Assembly (NCBI GenBank): GCA_963837585.1
Contig: CAWINX010000003.1
Coordinates: forward strand, 496,001-560,000
Length of the DNA: 64,000 nucleotides
Direction: 5' to 3'
Source: CAWINX01 sp963837585
GTDB lineage: Bacteria; Actinomycetota; Thermoleophilia; Solirubrobacterales; 70-9
The notes under the pieces are model-generated. The model was not told the DNA's origin, made no database searches, and saw nothing but the letters and a program-made list of their open reading frames with translations. Numbering within the stretch: the stretch's first letter is position 1; each line of letters starts with the position of its first letter. The translations under genes and the position numbers were made by a program. Below, piece after piece: positions 1 through 8,932 of the stretch.

Positions 1-1109
1 TGACGAGGATCTGGACGATTCGGGTCCCGGGCGCCACCGCGAAGGCCTCCTTTACGGTCGCCAGCACGTTGCTGCCCAGCGCCTTTACGTACAGCTCGTT
101 GACCTCGGTCTTCGTCCTCTTCTTCAACGTCGGTTTGCCGGTCGGCGTGCGCGCCGGTTTGCGCTCGGGGACGATGGCCTCCGGGGAGGGGAACTGCATC
201 ACCACGGTCGTCCGCTCGCCGTCGCAGTCGATCGGCGCCGCCGGCGCCTCGTTGTCGGCGAAGGCATGCTCCAGAGCCGCGATCGTGACCTCCGGTTCGT
301 TGCGCAGCAGGCGCTCCCACTCCTCGTCGAGCTGCGCCTGTCCGGCCTTCCGCTCCGCCTCGCGACGGTCTTTCTCCGCCGCCACGGCTGTCGCAAGGTC
401 CGCGTCCACCTTGTCACGCGCTGCGCCGAGTTTCGTCCACAGCTCGTCCAGGCGAGCCTGCTCGGCTCGCTGGGCTTCCGCCCGCCGCCCTTCCTCGGCG
501 ACGGCCTCGGCTTCGGCGTCGCGATCGGCGGCCCTGGTGGCCTCAAGCCGGTCTCTGACGCGCCAGATCGGGATTCCCTCCCGATGGCGCTTGCGGCAGG
601 CGCGCATCAGCGCGTAGCGGTCGACCGGCTCCGGCGCGGCGGCAACCGGCGGCGCCTCGCCGCCGCCCGTTGCGGCTATCAGCTCGGGGACGTCCGCGGC
701 CTTTTCCAGCCCGGCTTTGATCGGCTCCGGGTCGACCTCCTCGGCGGCGGGAAGCTCGACTCGCTCAGCCTTTGGAAAAGCGTGTGCGTGGACCGAGACG
801 AGCGCCTTCTCGATCGCCGCGACCTTCTCGACATCGGCTTCTCGCTGCGCGGCCCGAAGCTCCCGTTCGTGAGCCGCCAGCGATGCTTTGGTCGGCCCTC
901 GGTAGGTGGAACGCGGGGCGGTCGCCCGCGCTGCTGCCGGCCCCTCCGCCGATGCGTGAATAGGCCGAGACGGGCCCGACGCCGCTGGAGACGCCGACTC
1001 CGCGGCTGCCGACGTGGACCCGCGCGGCACGCGGACCGATGCCCGCGCTGATGCCGCGGCTCGAAGCCCTAACCCGAACCCCGGGGGCGACCTTGAAGCT
1101 CATGCCCAT
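1..1109 (-). CDS. DUF4236 N-terminal domain protein, one frameshift, cut off by the window edge
   Basis: The ATG at 1109-1107 opens the Gly/Arg-rich DUF4236 signature (MGMSFKVAPGVRVR, then GISAGIGPRAARVHVG), normally found at the extreme N-terminus of this family. The frame breaks near 905-935. In the next frame the protein continues with KASLAAHERELRAAQ, a long Glu/Arg/Ala coiled-coil stretch, and a C-terminal segment ending in VKEAFAVAPGTRIVQILV at the window edge. The start overlaps the stop of the upstream excalibur gene (TGATG at 1107-1111), so the two are probably cotranslated. The function of DUF4236 proteins is not known. The stop codon lies outside the window. Confidence 0.7.
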
Positions 1110-2338
1110 CAGCCGTCACATCCGATGCCGTCGCCGTCGGCGTCGAGGCCGTAGTGGTCGACCCCCAGCACCTGCACGGTTCCGGTGTAGAGGGGGCCGT
1201 CGCCGCTGCCTCCCTCGCAGTCGTAGTCCGACGCGTTTGGATCGAGGCAGCCGCTGTAGTTGGGGTCGCATTGCGGGCTCGGTGCGGGGGCGGGTGCGGG
1301 GGCGCTGGCTTGGGCTTCTCGACGATCGCCAACCGGCGCTGGTAGCGGGAGACGTCGCTCTCGGCGCCGGCCAGGCGATTGCGGGCCCGGTTGAGTGCGT
1401 ACCGAACCCTTTGCAGGTCGCTGCGGTCGGCCTCGTGCCGCCGCGACCAGCGTGGCTGCCTGCCGGTCGAGCTTTGCCGCCCTTTGACGGGCGCGCTCAA
1501 GGGCCGGCGTCTGCATCGACTCCGTCGCCGGCTTGGTAGCGAAGCGCCGCGGACGCTCGGTTGCTCGAGGCATCGCCCGCGAAGACCGCGGAGCCGAGCC
1601 CGATGAGGCAGAGCGCGCCCAGCACGCCCGCGAGGACCTGGACGGCGCGCCGCGGCAAGCGCTCACGGCGCATCACCGGGCGCTCGCGTCCCCTCTGTAT
1701 CTCCGCGGAATGGCGAGCGAGCACCAGGGCATTGGCGAGCACGAAGCCGAGCACGAACAGCGCGATGCCGAAGAGCTCCCGCCACGCCCCCCGCGGCGCC
1801 GATCGCGGCGCCGACGATGACCATCAACAACCCGCCGCCGACGCAGAGCCCGATCGCCTGGTTGCGCGGCATCCGGGTCAGCCAGGCGACCAGCGCCGTC
1901 GCGCGGAACCAATCCCAGGCGAGGACGATGCCCGCGGCAACGAGCATGGCCAGCGCGAAGCCGAGACCGGCGCGGACCGTCTCGTCGTGGCGATCGGCGG
2001 CGTCGTGTCGCTCCTTTTCGAGCCGCGCGAGCTTCGCGGCGGCGATCCGTCGGCGGTCTCTCAGCCCGCTTTCGATAGCTGCCGCCCTTCGGTCGGCTGC
2101 TCTCGCCGCCCCGGCAACAGGGTCGGCTCGGCGGCTGCTCGTCCGTAGGCGCTCCTGCGCCGGCGGCAACTCGGCCTCGAGCCGGCTCACGTCGGCCGTC
2201 GCGCTCGCGACCCGAGACTGCGACTCGCTGAGGGCGACGCTCAAGTCCTGAGCCGGTCGCCGCCCCGCACCAGGCGAGAGCGGCGAGGCACAGCAATCCG
2301 AGCGCGCATGCGATTCCCCCTCTTCTCCCTCTCAACAC
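1109..2338 (-). CDS. membrane coiled-coil protein with C-terminal excalibur (calcium-binding) domain, several frameshifts
   Basis: Reading across frames gives one coherent protein. It starts with a signal peptide or first membrane segment (GIACALGLLCLAALAWCG, start 2338). A coiled coil follows (SRVASATADVSRLEAEL), then two membrane helices around 1840-1990 (LGFALAMLVAAGIVLAWDWF; GLLMVIVGAAIGAAGG). After another membrane segment (LAGVLGALCLIGLGSAVFAG) and a second coiled coil comes a Pro/Ala linker. The end is an excalibur domain with the classic CDPNYSGCLD, DYDCEGGSGDGP and LDADGDGIGC pattern just before the stop at 1111-1109. Excalibur domains resemble calcium-binding loops of extracellular nucleases, so the C-terminus is probably extracytoplasmic. 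At least four frame changes are needed. Exact start and topology are inferred. Confidence 0.65.
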
Positions 2339-2450
2339 CGTCGCCTCCCCATGCTCAAATTACGCGCTGCAATCTAGCGAAGTTGAGCATCCACGGACGC
2401 GTGCTGTCAACGCCGGCTGTCCGCGCCGGAAGGCTGTAGGCGTCACCAAA

Positions 2451-2479
2451 TTGACACAGATTCGTGCGCCACACGTAAA
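2451..2479 (+). promoter_or_regulatory. candidate promoter for the small membrane protein gene
   Basis: A perfect -35 hexamer TTGACA at 2451-2456 is followed after 17 bases by a weak -10-like CGTAAA (2474-2479), about 28 bases before the ATG at 2507. The -35 is strong and the -10 is poor, so this is tentative. Confidence 0.35.
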
Positions 2480-2506
2480 GGTGAGTGCCCTACCCTTCGA
2501 GAGGAG

Positions 2507-2737
2507 ATGGAGCAAGCGAAAGCCAATTGGACTGACGCCCGCCTCGACGACCTGTCGGGCCGCGTCGATGAGCTTGGTCGTCGCATGGACAACGGTTTCA
2601 ACCGGGTCGATGAGGACATTCGGGCGCTGCGCGGTGAGATCGGCGCCTTCCAGCGCTCCATGCTCCAGCTCGGCGGCGGCATGATCGTCACCTTCGTGGT
2701 CGGCTTCGCCAGCATCCTGGTCGCGCAGCTGGCCTGA
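2507..2737 (+). CDS. small coiled-coil protein with one C-terminal membrane helix
   Basis: 76 residues. The first ~50 form an amphipathic heptad-like helix (DDLSGRVDELGRRMDNGF, then RVDEDIRALRGEIGAF). A single hydrophobic segment follows (GGGMIVTFVVGFASILVAQL, about residues 55-75). The ATG is preceded by a purine-rich GAGAGG. Short proteins of this build are common hypothetical proteins in actinobacteria, and no function can be assigned. The intact frame, ribosome-binding site and upstream TTGACA support a real gene. Confidence 0.65.
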   Translation: MEQAKANWTDARLDDLSGRVDELGRRMDNGFNRVDEDIRALRGEIGAFQRSMLQLGGGMIVTFVVGFASILVAQLA

Positions 2738-2764
2738 GGCGAGGAATCGGAATCTCGGCCGTGT

Positions 2765-4276
2765 TTAGGCCTGCTCGCCGGTAGGGACTACGGACTGATC
2801 ACGCGGCGCCAGGACAGCGCTTGCCAGCCGCATCGCCTCCAGTAGCTCCGTACGCGCCAGCAACGCCTCCAACATCAGCCACACGCCGCCGGTGGCCGCC
2901 AGCTTCGCGGCCAGCGCGACCAGGTCGTCGCCGACCGGGAGCAGGTAGCCGACTGCGGCGGCGATCGCTCCGATGACGAGGTGGCGCCCAACGGGCCCAA
3001 GCGCTCGCCGAACGACCCGATCCGAGCCGGCGGTCAGCACGGCGGCCGCGGCCAGCGAGGAAGCGAGCATCGCGATGCCGACGCCGGTGCCGGCCAGCGG
3101 CCCCACCGCGATGGCGGCGGTGACCACAATCACCAGAGTTGAGGCGAGGACGGAGGCGATCGGCGTGCCCGGTCGTCCCTCGGCGAAAGCGAGCCCGGCC
3201 ATCGCGGCGCTGACACTCGCGTTCAGCAGCATCCCCGCCGAGGCGATCAAGACGATGTCCACGCAGGGCAGCCAGCGGTCCCCCAGCAGACTTGCGACCA
3301 AAGCTTGCGATGACCCGGCGACGAGGGCGAGGGGGAGGGCGGCGACGATTGCGGCGAGGACCGCTCCCCGCCCCGCGCGGCGAGGCCGCTCGTCCGGCGC
3401 ACGGGAAAGCGCGGGGAACGAGACTCGCTGAAGTGCCGAGGCGAGCGCCACGGGGAAGGAGAAGAGGCGCACCGACATCGTGTAGAAGCCGGCCAGAGAG
3501 ACGCCGCCAATCGCGGTGACCAGGGTGACGAACCCCAACTCCCTGCCTACCGAGAGAATCCTGTAGAGGCTGAACTTGAGCCCGAAGCTCACCAGCACCC
3601 TCACCTCGCTGAGGTCGAGCGAGAAGCCCCACTGGGAGCTCTGGAGGCGCTGCACCGTGAGAGCGCCGGCGAGAGCCGCGGCCGGAAGCGCCCCGGCAAG
3701 GCTGTAGGCGCCGAGGCCGCCCAGCGCCGCGAGCAGGGCAAAGGTGTTGAAGCTCAGAACTTCGGCGGTCTCCACGACGGCCACACGGCCGAACTTGAGA
3801 TGACGCTCGAGCAGGACCATGGGAACCGCCCGCAGCGCGTACAGCGGCACGGCGGGCATCGCCGCCGATATCACCTTCGCCACCTCGCTCTCTATGCCGA
3901 ATGCAGGCAGGAGAAGGAAGGCGACCGCCAGCGAGAGCGCGCTGAAGGCGCCGCCAAAGGTCAGCAGGATGCCCCGCACGGCGATCTGCTGACGAGCTGT
4001 CGGTTCGTGCGGCTGGCGAATCAGCGCCGCCGTCAAGCCCAGGTCCGACGCCGCCTGGGCCGCCGCCTGGGCCGCCGCCGCGACCGCGAACAGGCCGTAG
4101 TCGGCGGGGGAGAGTATCCGCACCAGGGCGATCGTCACCCCGGCGGTGAGCAACTGCAGGGTGAGCGTGCGGCCGACCAAGACCCCGATGCCGCGAGCGG
4201 CGAGGACGGAGTTGGCGGAGCCGTCGCTCAAGAGGAGGGTCGCGTTCCTCTGACGCTCCGAGCCCGGACCCGCCAC
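2765..4276 (-). CDS. polysaccharide flippase (Wzx/MOP family)
   Basis: 503 residues with 12-14 hydrophobic helices along the whole length, beginning after a short cytoplasmic tail. The pattern ALVRILSPADYGLFAVAA near residues 50-70 is the typical first-to-second helix region of Wzx/RfbX-type exporters. The role is to flip lipid-linked sugar repeat units across the cytoplasmic membrane. The frame is uninterrupted and of family length. Its 5' end overlaps the preceding glycosyltransferase gene (4228-4276) in a different frame, which suggests one operon read leftwards. A second, unrelated flippase lies at 10042-11459. Confidence 0.85.
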   Translation of the reverse strand: MAGPGSERQRNATLLLSDGSANSVLAARGIGVLVGRTLTLQLLTAGVTIALVRILSPADYGLFAVAAAAQAAAQAASDLGLTAALIRQPHEPTARQQIAVRGILLTFGGAFSALSLAVAFLLLPAFGIESEVAKVISAAMPAVPLYALRAVPMVLLERHLKFGRVAVVETAEVLSFNTFALLAALGGLGAYSLAGALPAAALAGALTVQRLQSSQWGFSLDLSEVRVLVSFGLKFSLYRILSVGRELGFVTLVTAIGGVSLAGFYTMSVRLFSFPVALASALQRVSFPALSRAPDERPRRAGRGAVLAAIVAALPLALVAGSSQALVASLLGDRWLPCVDIVLIASAGMLLNASVSAAMAGLAFAEGRPGTPIASVLASTLVIVVTAAIAVGPLAGTGVGIAMLASSLAAAAVLTAGSDRVVRRALGPVGRHLVIGAIAAAVGYLLPVGDDLVALAAKLAATGGVWLMLEALLARTELLEAMRLASAVLAPRDQSVVPTGEQA

Positions 4277-5187
4277 GCCAAAGCCAGCACAGGGCGAGCC
4301 GCCGGCAACAGGCGGGCATGGTGCTTGGAGATGTAGCGCTCCAGGGAGGCCAGCCGCGTGGCCTGTGCCGTGGGCCTCTCCAACTGGCCGAAGGACCCGG
4401 CGCCCGCGTGCTCGACCCGGGCGGAGCCGACGACCAGGTTGCGGTAACCGGCATCGACGAGGCGACGGGCCAAGTCGACATCGTCATACCAGAGGAAAAA
4501 GCCCTCGTCGAAGCCGCCGATCTCCTCCCAGAGCTCGCGCCGCAGCACGAAGCACGCGCCGGAGACTTGCTCGACCTCCGCCGTGAGCCCCGGCGCGGGT
4601 GTCGGGGGTCGGCGCCTGCCGAAGGAGCCGACCAGCGGCCTGCCGAGTAGTGCGAGGCTGCCCGGAAGTCGGGCGTGGTAGTGCTGGGTGCCCCCTTCGA
4701 AGACCGGTCCGACCATACCGACGCGTGGGTCGCCGAGCGCGACCTCGGCCATCTGGGCCAGGGCGTCGGCATGGGGAAGGATGTCGGCATTGCAGATGCA
4801 GACCACTTCGCCTTCCCCCCCTTTTAGGGCGAGGTTGGCAGCCGTGCCGTAGCCGAGGTTGCGCTCGGCGAGGAGAAGCCGAGTCGAGGGGTCACATCGC
4901 TCCTTCAACAGCGCCCGCTGCTCTGGCCGGGACTTGTTGTCGACCAAGTTCAGCCGGACGCGAACCCCCTCGGATCCGCGGATGGACTCCTCTGCCCGTA
5001 AGGCTGCCTCGGCGGTGTTCCAGTTGACGATCGCTACGTCGGCTGCGGGCAAGTCGGCGACGTTACCTGGCGTGCCTGCGTCGGTACCGCTAGCCCTGCT
5101 TGATGCCCCCGGCTCGCCAGACTCCCCGGGGGCGCCGCGTGGAGTCGTTGCCCCCTTTGTTCCCGGTCGGCTCCCGTGGCCGTGCAA
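4228..5187 (-). CDS. family 2 glycosyltransferase (rhamnosyltransferase-like)
   Basis: The catalytic GT-A fold starts at about residue 50 (DVAIVNWNTAEAALR). The nucleotide-sugar metal motif region is VVCICNADILPHA (NAD at 133-135). The acceptor-side motifs are VEQVSGACFVLRRELW and GFDEGFFLWYDDVDLARRL, which are diagnostic for rhamnosyltransferase-type GT2 enzymes. The first ~45 residues are low-complexity and partly overlap an IS481 transposase tail, so they are probably not native. The natural start may be a TTG close to residue 46, or it may have been lost when the IS element inserted. It most likely adds a sugar to the lipid-linked repeat unit in the cytoplasm. Confidence 0.8.
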   Translation of the reverse strand: MHGHGSRPGTKGATTPRGAPGESGEPGASSRASGTDAGTPGNVADLPAADVAIVNWNTAEAALRAEESIRGSEGVRVRLNLVDNKSRPEQRALLKERCDPSTRLLLAERNLGYGTAANLALKGGEGEVVCICNADILPHADALAQMAEVALGDPRVGMVGPVFEGGTQHYHARLPGSLALLGRPLVGSFGRRRPPTPAPGLTAEVEQVSGACFVLRRELWEEIGGFDEGFFLWYDDVDLARRLVDAGYRNLVVGSARVEHAGAGSFGQLERPTAQATRLASLERYISKHHARLLPAARPVLALAWRVRARSVRGTRPSS

Positions 5188-5341
5188 TCAGCGGTCGGTG
5201 ACCGAAAGCGCCATGTCTTCGCCTGAAGTTGTAGCGCTCGACCCAGCCCGAGAGGGCCACGGCCCTCTCGGGCGAGCTGCCATAGACGGCGGCATAGGCC
5301 CACTCCCGCAGCATCGTGCGGATGAAGCGCTCCGCCTGCCT
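5160..5341 (-). pseudogene. IS481-family transposase, C-terminal remnant
   Basis: The minus strand encodes RQAERFIRTMLREWAYAAVY, then ERYNFRRRHGAFGHRPLIAR. This is the characteristic end of the IS481-type integrase core, with the third catalytic Glu region and the YNFxRPHxxLGHRPP tail. Only about 60 residues remain, and no N-terminus or terminal repeats are visible. The sequence directly upstream (to the right) switches to the tail of an unrelated gene on the other strand, so this is a rearrangement scar. Confidence 0.75.
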
Positions 5342-5351
5342 GCTGCGCCGC

Positions 5352-5468
5352 GGCACACGCGTCTTCGAGGTGCCGGTCAGCTACCGAGCCCGGGGCCGGA
5401 AGGAGGGCAAGAAGCTGGAGGCGATGGACGAGGTGCGGGTGTCGTGGACGCTGCTGCGCTGCCGCTTC
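5352..5468 (+). pseudogene. C-terminal remnant of a dolichol-phosphate-mannose-synthase-like GT2
   Basis: About 38 residues on the plus strand (TRVFEVPVSYRARGRKEGKK and the following VSWTLLRCRF) match the conserved end of polyprenol-phosphate glycosyltransferases, whose consensus is close to 'YEVPISYxGRxxxEGKKIxWxDGxxAL'. There is no catalytic domain in frame upstream, where the IS481 remnant begins. It is a gene tail stranded by rearrangement. Short length limits certainty. Confidence 0.55.
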
Positions 5469-5473
5469 GACGC

Positions 5474-6488
5474 TCAGGCTGGGTCGCCAGCCAGCTGTAG
5501 CTCCACCTGCTTGGCGACCCAGCGGTAGGTCTGCTCGAGGCCGTCGCGCAGCGGTCGTGCGGCTCCCAGCCGAAGAGCTCGCAGGATCCGCGTGTTGTCG
5601 GAGTTGCGGCCGCGCACGCCCTTCGGCGCGTCGAGCAGGTAGTTGCGCTCGAGCTTCACGCCGGCGATGTCCTCGACGATGTCGACCAGCTGGTTGATCG
5701 AGACCAGCTCGCTCGAGCCGAGGTTGAGCGGCTCGTTGACGTCGCTCCACATGAGATCGTCCGGGTGCCGTACACGCAGTCGTCGATGTACATGAAGCTG
5801 CGGGTCTGCTCGCCGTCGCCCCAGATCTCGATCTCGTCGGCTTCCGGTGAGCACCGCGGTCGGCGACCTTGCGGCAGATCGCGGCCGGCGCCTTCTCGCG
5901 GCCGCCGTCCCAGGTGCCCTCGGGGCCGTAGACGTTGTGGTAGCGGGCGACGCGCGTCTTGCAGGCCGAAGTCCTCCTCGAAGTGCCGGCACATGCGCTC
6001 GGAGAACAGCTTCTCCCAGCCGTAGCCGTCCTCGGGCATCGCCGGGTAGGCGTCTTCCTCGCGCAGCGCGGTGACGTCGGGTCGGCGTCTGCTTGTCGGC
6101 GTCGTAGACGCAGGCCGACGAGGAGTAGAAGAACCGCTCGACCCCGGCTTCGTGGGCGGCCATCAGCATGTGCGTGTTGATCAGCACCGTGAGCATGCAC
6201 GCGGCCTTGTTGTGCTCGATGAAGCCCATGCCGCCCATGTCGGCGGCGAGGTTGAAGACCTGCGCCACGCCGTCGACGGCGGTGCGGCAGGCGGCGGTCG
6301 CGCAGAGGTCGAGCACGAGGTTCTCGGCGCCGTCGTGCACCTGGTACCACTCGTCGAGCGGCTTGCACGTCGACGGCGCGGACGCTGCACCTCGTGCGAG
6401 CAAGGTCGGCGACCAGCCAGCCGCCGATGAAGCCGCCGCCACCGGTGACCAGGACTGAGGTGTCTTGGGGGTCTGGCATGCGCGGCAT
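5474..6488 (-). CDS. NAD-dependent sugar epimerase, GDP-mannose 3,5-epimerase-like, several frameshifts
   Basis: The start region (ATG at 6488 or 6479) gives the Rossmann motif SVLVTGGGGFIGGWLVADL. In the next frame comes VFNLAADMGGMGFIEHNKA, a hallmark of GDP-mannose 3,5-epimerases, then FFYSSSACVYDADKQ. Another frame has PEDGYGWEKLFSERMCRHF, supplying the YxxxK dyad (YGWEK), then ARYHNVYGPEGTWDGGREKAP. The C-terminal part is NEPLNLGSSELVSINQLVDI. At least four frame changes are required, yet every expected motif is present in order, which points to sequence errors. It likely makes a GDP-hexose precursor for the polysaccharide. Another short-chain sugar epimerase specificity is possible. Confidence 0.75.
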
Positions 6489-6597
6489 CTTAAAGGCACG
6501 TGGATATGATCCCGCCTCGCGGGCTGGCCTTGTTCCTCTCGGGCACAGTCCACCGAAGGCCTCGCCCCAAGCGAATCCGCAGAAAGGCAATCTCCAC

Positions 6598-7967
6598 ATG
6601 TTGCTCGCCATAGGCGTCTTCTTGGCAGCACTCGCCGCCGGACTGTTTGGCGGCCGCTGCGGCTTGCGGGCTTTGGCCATTCTTGCGATCGTCCTCGCGC
6701 CGCTGCGTGGCGGGCTATTGGAGCTGGCCAACGACTTTTCGCTCGCCAACCCAGGGCTGTCCGTCAACGCCCTCGTTCCCGCCCTGGTGGCAGCGCTGAC
6801 GATCGCCTGCCTGGTTCGGAGAAAGCCAAGGTGGAGGACTTCCCGCGCGTCCTGCTGATCGGTTGGGGGTTGATCGCAATTGCCGTTGCGCTCAGCTTCT
6901 TCGACAGGGTCGTCGGCTTGAAGCTGTACGGAATCGGGATCGCTCAGTACCTCGTCTACCCAACCTTCGCGCTGGCGATTTGGCCGTTGCTTGAGCCGGG
7001 AGACACGCGGCGCTTGACCCGGTTACTGATCGCGATGGGCTCGGTGATCGCGGTGACCGTGCTGCTGCAGGCGATGGGCGTCGGCGGCTTCATCCAAGCC
7101 GCTAGCGCTCAGATTGAGGGCTTCGCCGCGAACCGCTATGCGGGAATCACCGGCAGTTATCTTCACACCTCTGCCTACCTGGGCACGATCGCCGTGCTGG
7201 CGATGGGCGAGTTCGCGACGCTACGGGACTGGAGATCACGGATCGCGGGAACGGTCGTACTGGCGGCGATCCTCAGCGGTGTGGTCTTGACCTCAGTCGC
7301 TCCGGTGTTGTCATCGCGGTGATCGGGCTGATCGCCTTACTTGTTTTCGCCATGCAGGGGCGCCGCCTCAGCTTCTCTGTCTTGGTGGCGCCGGCGGTCA
7401 TGCTGGCGGTCGCAGCGGGTGCAGTCGGTGGCGTAGCCCCAGTCGCTGCGGGCGCCCGGGTCAGCTCCGGCTTCAGTCCCACCGGGGATCCCGGCAACGA
7501 GTTGCGCAGTCAGTCCTTCAACAAAGGGATCCAAGTCTACGGCGACGCAACCCTTGCGCAGAAGGCGATTGGCCGGGGTATTGCTTCGACCGGCAATGCG
7601 CAGCAGTTGGTCGACGACTCGGCACCGAGGGTGATCGTGGAGAGCTATTACCTGAAGTTGCTGGTTGAGACAGGGTGGGATAGGACTGATAGCCATCGGC
7701 GGGTTTTTGATCTGGGCGGCGGTCGCCTTTGCCCTGGGGGCTTGGAGGCCCCCCGATCCCTGGTTTGCCAGCGTGGCCGCCGCCGGCCTCGGCCTCTCCC
7801 TCTACAACGTCATATATCCAGCGTTGGAGACACAGATCCTTGCCCTGTCTTGGTGGTTGCTGCTGTCGATATATCTACAAGGCCGTTTTGGGCCGTCTGA
7901 TGGGGAACATGAGATCGTGGAATCCCTGCGCACTCCTCGCGCAGAACTGACGGGGATCCAGGCCTAG
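6598..7967 (+). CDS. O-antigen polymerase/ligase-type membrane protein, three frameshifts
   Basis: The ATG at 6598 (AGAAAGG upstream) opens a helix LLAIGVFLAALAAGLFGG. Further helices follow in three other stretches: 6831-7315 (VLLIGWGLIAIAVALSFF; YLVYPTFALAIWPLL), 7319-7680 and 7680-7967. The long non-membrane loop ends with RVIVESYYLKLLVETG, the region conserved before the last helices in Wzy/WaaL proteins. Frame breaks lie near 6830, 7310 and 7675. It probably joins repeat units on the outer face of the membrane. Polymerase and ligase cannot be told apart from sequence alone. Confidence 0.7.
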
Positions 7968-7972
7968 GCCAA

Positions 7973-8917
7973 ATGAAGCCATACAGTCGCACCTTCTCGG
8001 CTCGCCTGTCACGGGCGTTTTCCAGGGCCTTCGCCGCGCTTCGGAACAGCGACAGGCGCAGGGCATTCGTTCGGGAACTGTTCTTTCGCGCAGCAAAAAG
8101 GTTCACACCTGCAGTTGTGGTCGAGTCACATGGACTGCGCTATCTCATGAGCACCGATGACCATGGTGTGGGTATGACGCTTTTCATGGGCGATGACGTC
8201 GAGCACCGAACTTTCAAGAACGCTGTACGTGTGCTCTCAGCGCAGGGGCTTGAAGGCCCTGCCGGACGAACTCTGATCGATATAGGAGCGCACGTCGGCA
8301 CAACCACGGTCACTGCTCTATGCGCCTTTAGCGTTCAGAGGGCGATTTGCTTTGAACCCTCCCCTCGCAACCGCGAGTTGCTGAACTTGAACCTCGTCTA
8401 CAACGGTCTGAAGGAGCGCGCCAAGATCGTTCCGGTTGCGCTTTCGAATCGCACCGGAGTGGTTGAGTTCGAAGTCGCCCCGATGAATCCCAGTGACGGC
8501 CGGATTCGTGTCGCTGAGGCCGAAGCAGAGGCGGGCGCCTTTGGCGAAGAGACTTGGGAGACAATCGAGGTGCCGATGGCCGAGCTGGACTCCTATGTCA
8601 AGAGCGGTGAGGTGGACCTTGACTCTCTTGGGATGGTCCGGATTGACGCCCAAGGCCACGAGGGGCACGTTCTCGGGGGTAGTCGAACGGTTCTGGAGCG
8701 AGGAATCCCGACCTTGATCGAATACTGGCCCTACGCTCTCCGGCGAGCAGGCGGATTCGATGATCTCAACCTCCTGATCGCGGATTACTTTCGGTTCTTT
8801 GTTGACCTTGAAGGTGATGATGGCGACCCCGGGCCTGCACGGCCCGCATCAGATATTTCGCAATTGACCCAGGAGTACTGGGGGGTTGCGCAGACTGACC
8901 TGCTGTTGATTCCCTAA
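7973..8917 (+). CDS. FkbM-family methyltransferase
   Basis: 314 residues, uninterrupted. The SAM-binding motif I is LIDIGAHVGTTTVTAL (residues 101-116), followed by AICFEPSPRNRELLNLNLVYN, an FkbM-type motif II region. The family-specific MVRIDAQGHEGHVLGG lies in the C-terminal third. FkbM enzymes O-methylate sugars or polyketides, and the position inside a polysaccharide operon suggests sugar methylation. It starts 5 bases after the polymerase gene, so the two are probably cotranscribed. Its base composition is slightly less GC-rich than the rml genes. Confidence 0.85.
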   Translation: MKPYSRTFSARLSRAFSRAFAALRNSDRRRAFVRELFFRAAKRFTPAVVVESHGLRYLMSTDDHGVGMTLFMGDDVEHRTFKNAVRVLSAQGLEGPAGRTLIDIGAHVGTTTVTALCAFSVQRAICFEPSPRNRELLNLNLVYNGLKERAKIVPVALSNRTGVVEFEVAPMNPSDGRIRVAEAEAEAGAFGEETWETIEVPMAELDSYVKSGEVDLDSLGMVRIDAQGHEGHVLGGSRTVLERGIPTLIEYWPYALRRAGGFDDLNLLIADYFRFFVDLEGDDGDPGPARPASDISQLTQEYWGVAQTDLLLIP

Positions 8918-8932
8918 CTGGTTGGATCGAGG

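Noticed and set aside
2799..4790. 663-codon minus-strand frame across flippase and glycosyltransferase
   Set aside because: Arg/Pro/Gly-rich composition in the wrong frame. Both real genes are seen in the other frames with clear motifs.
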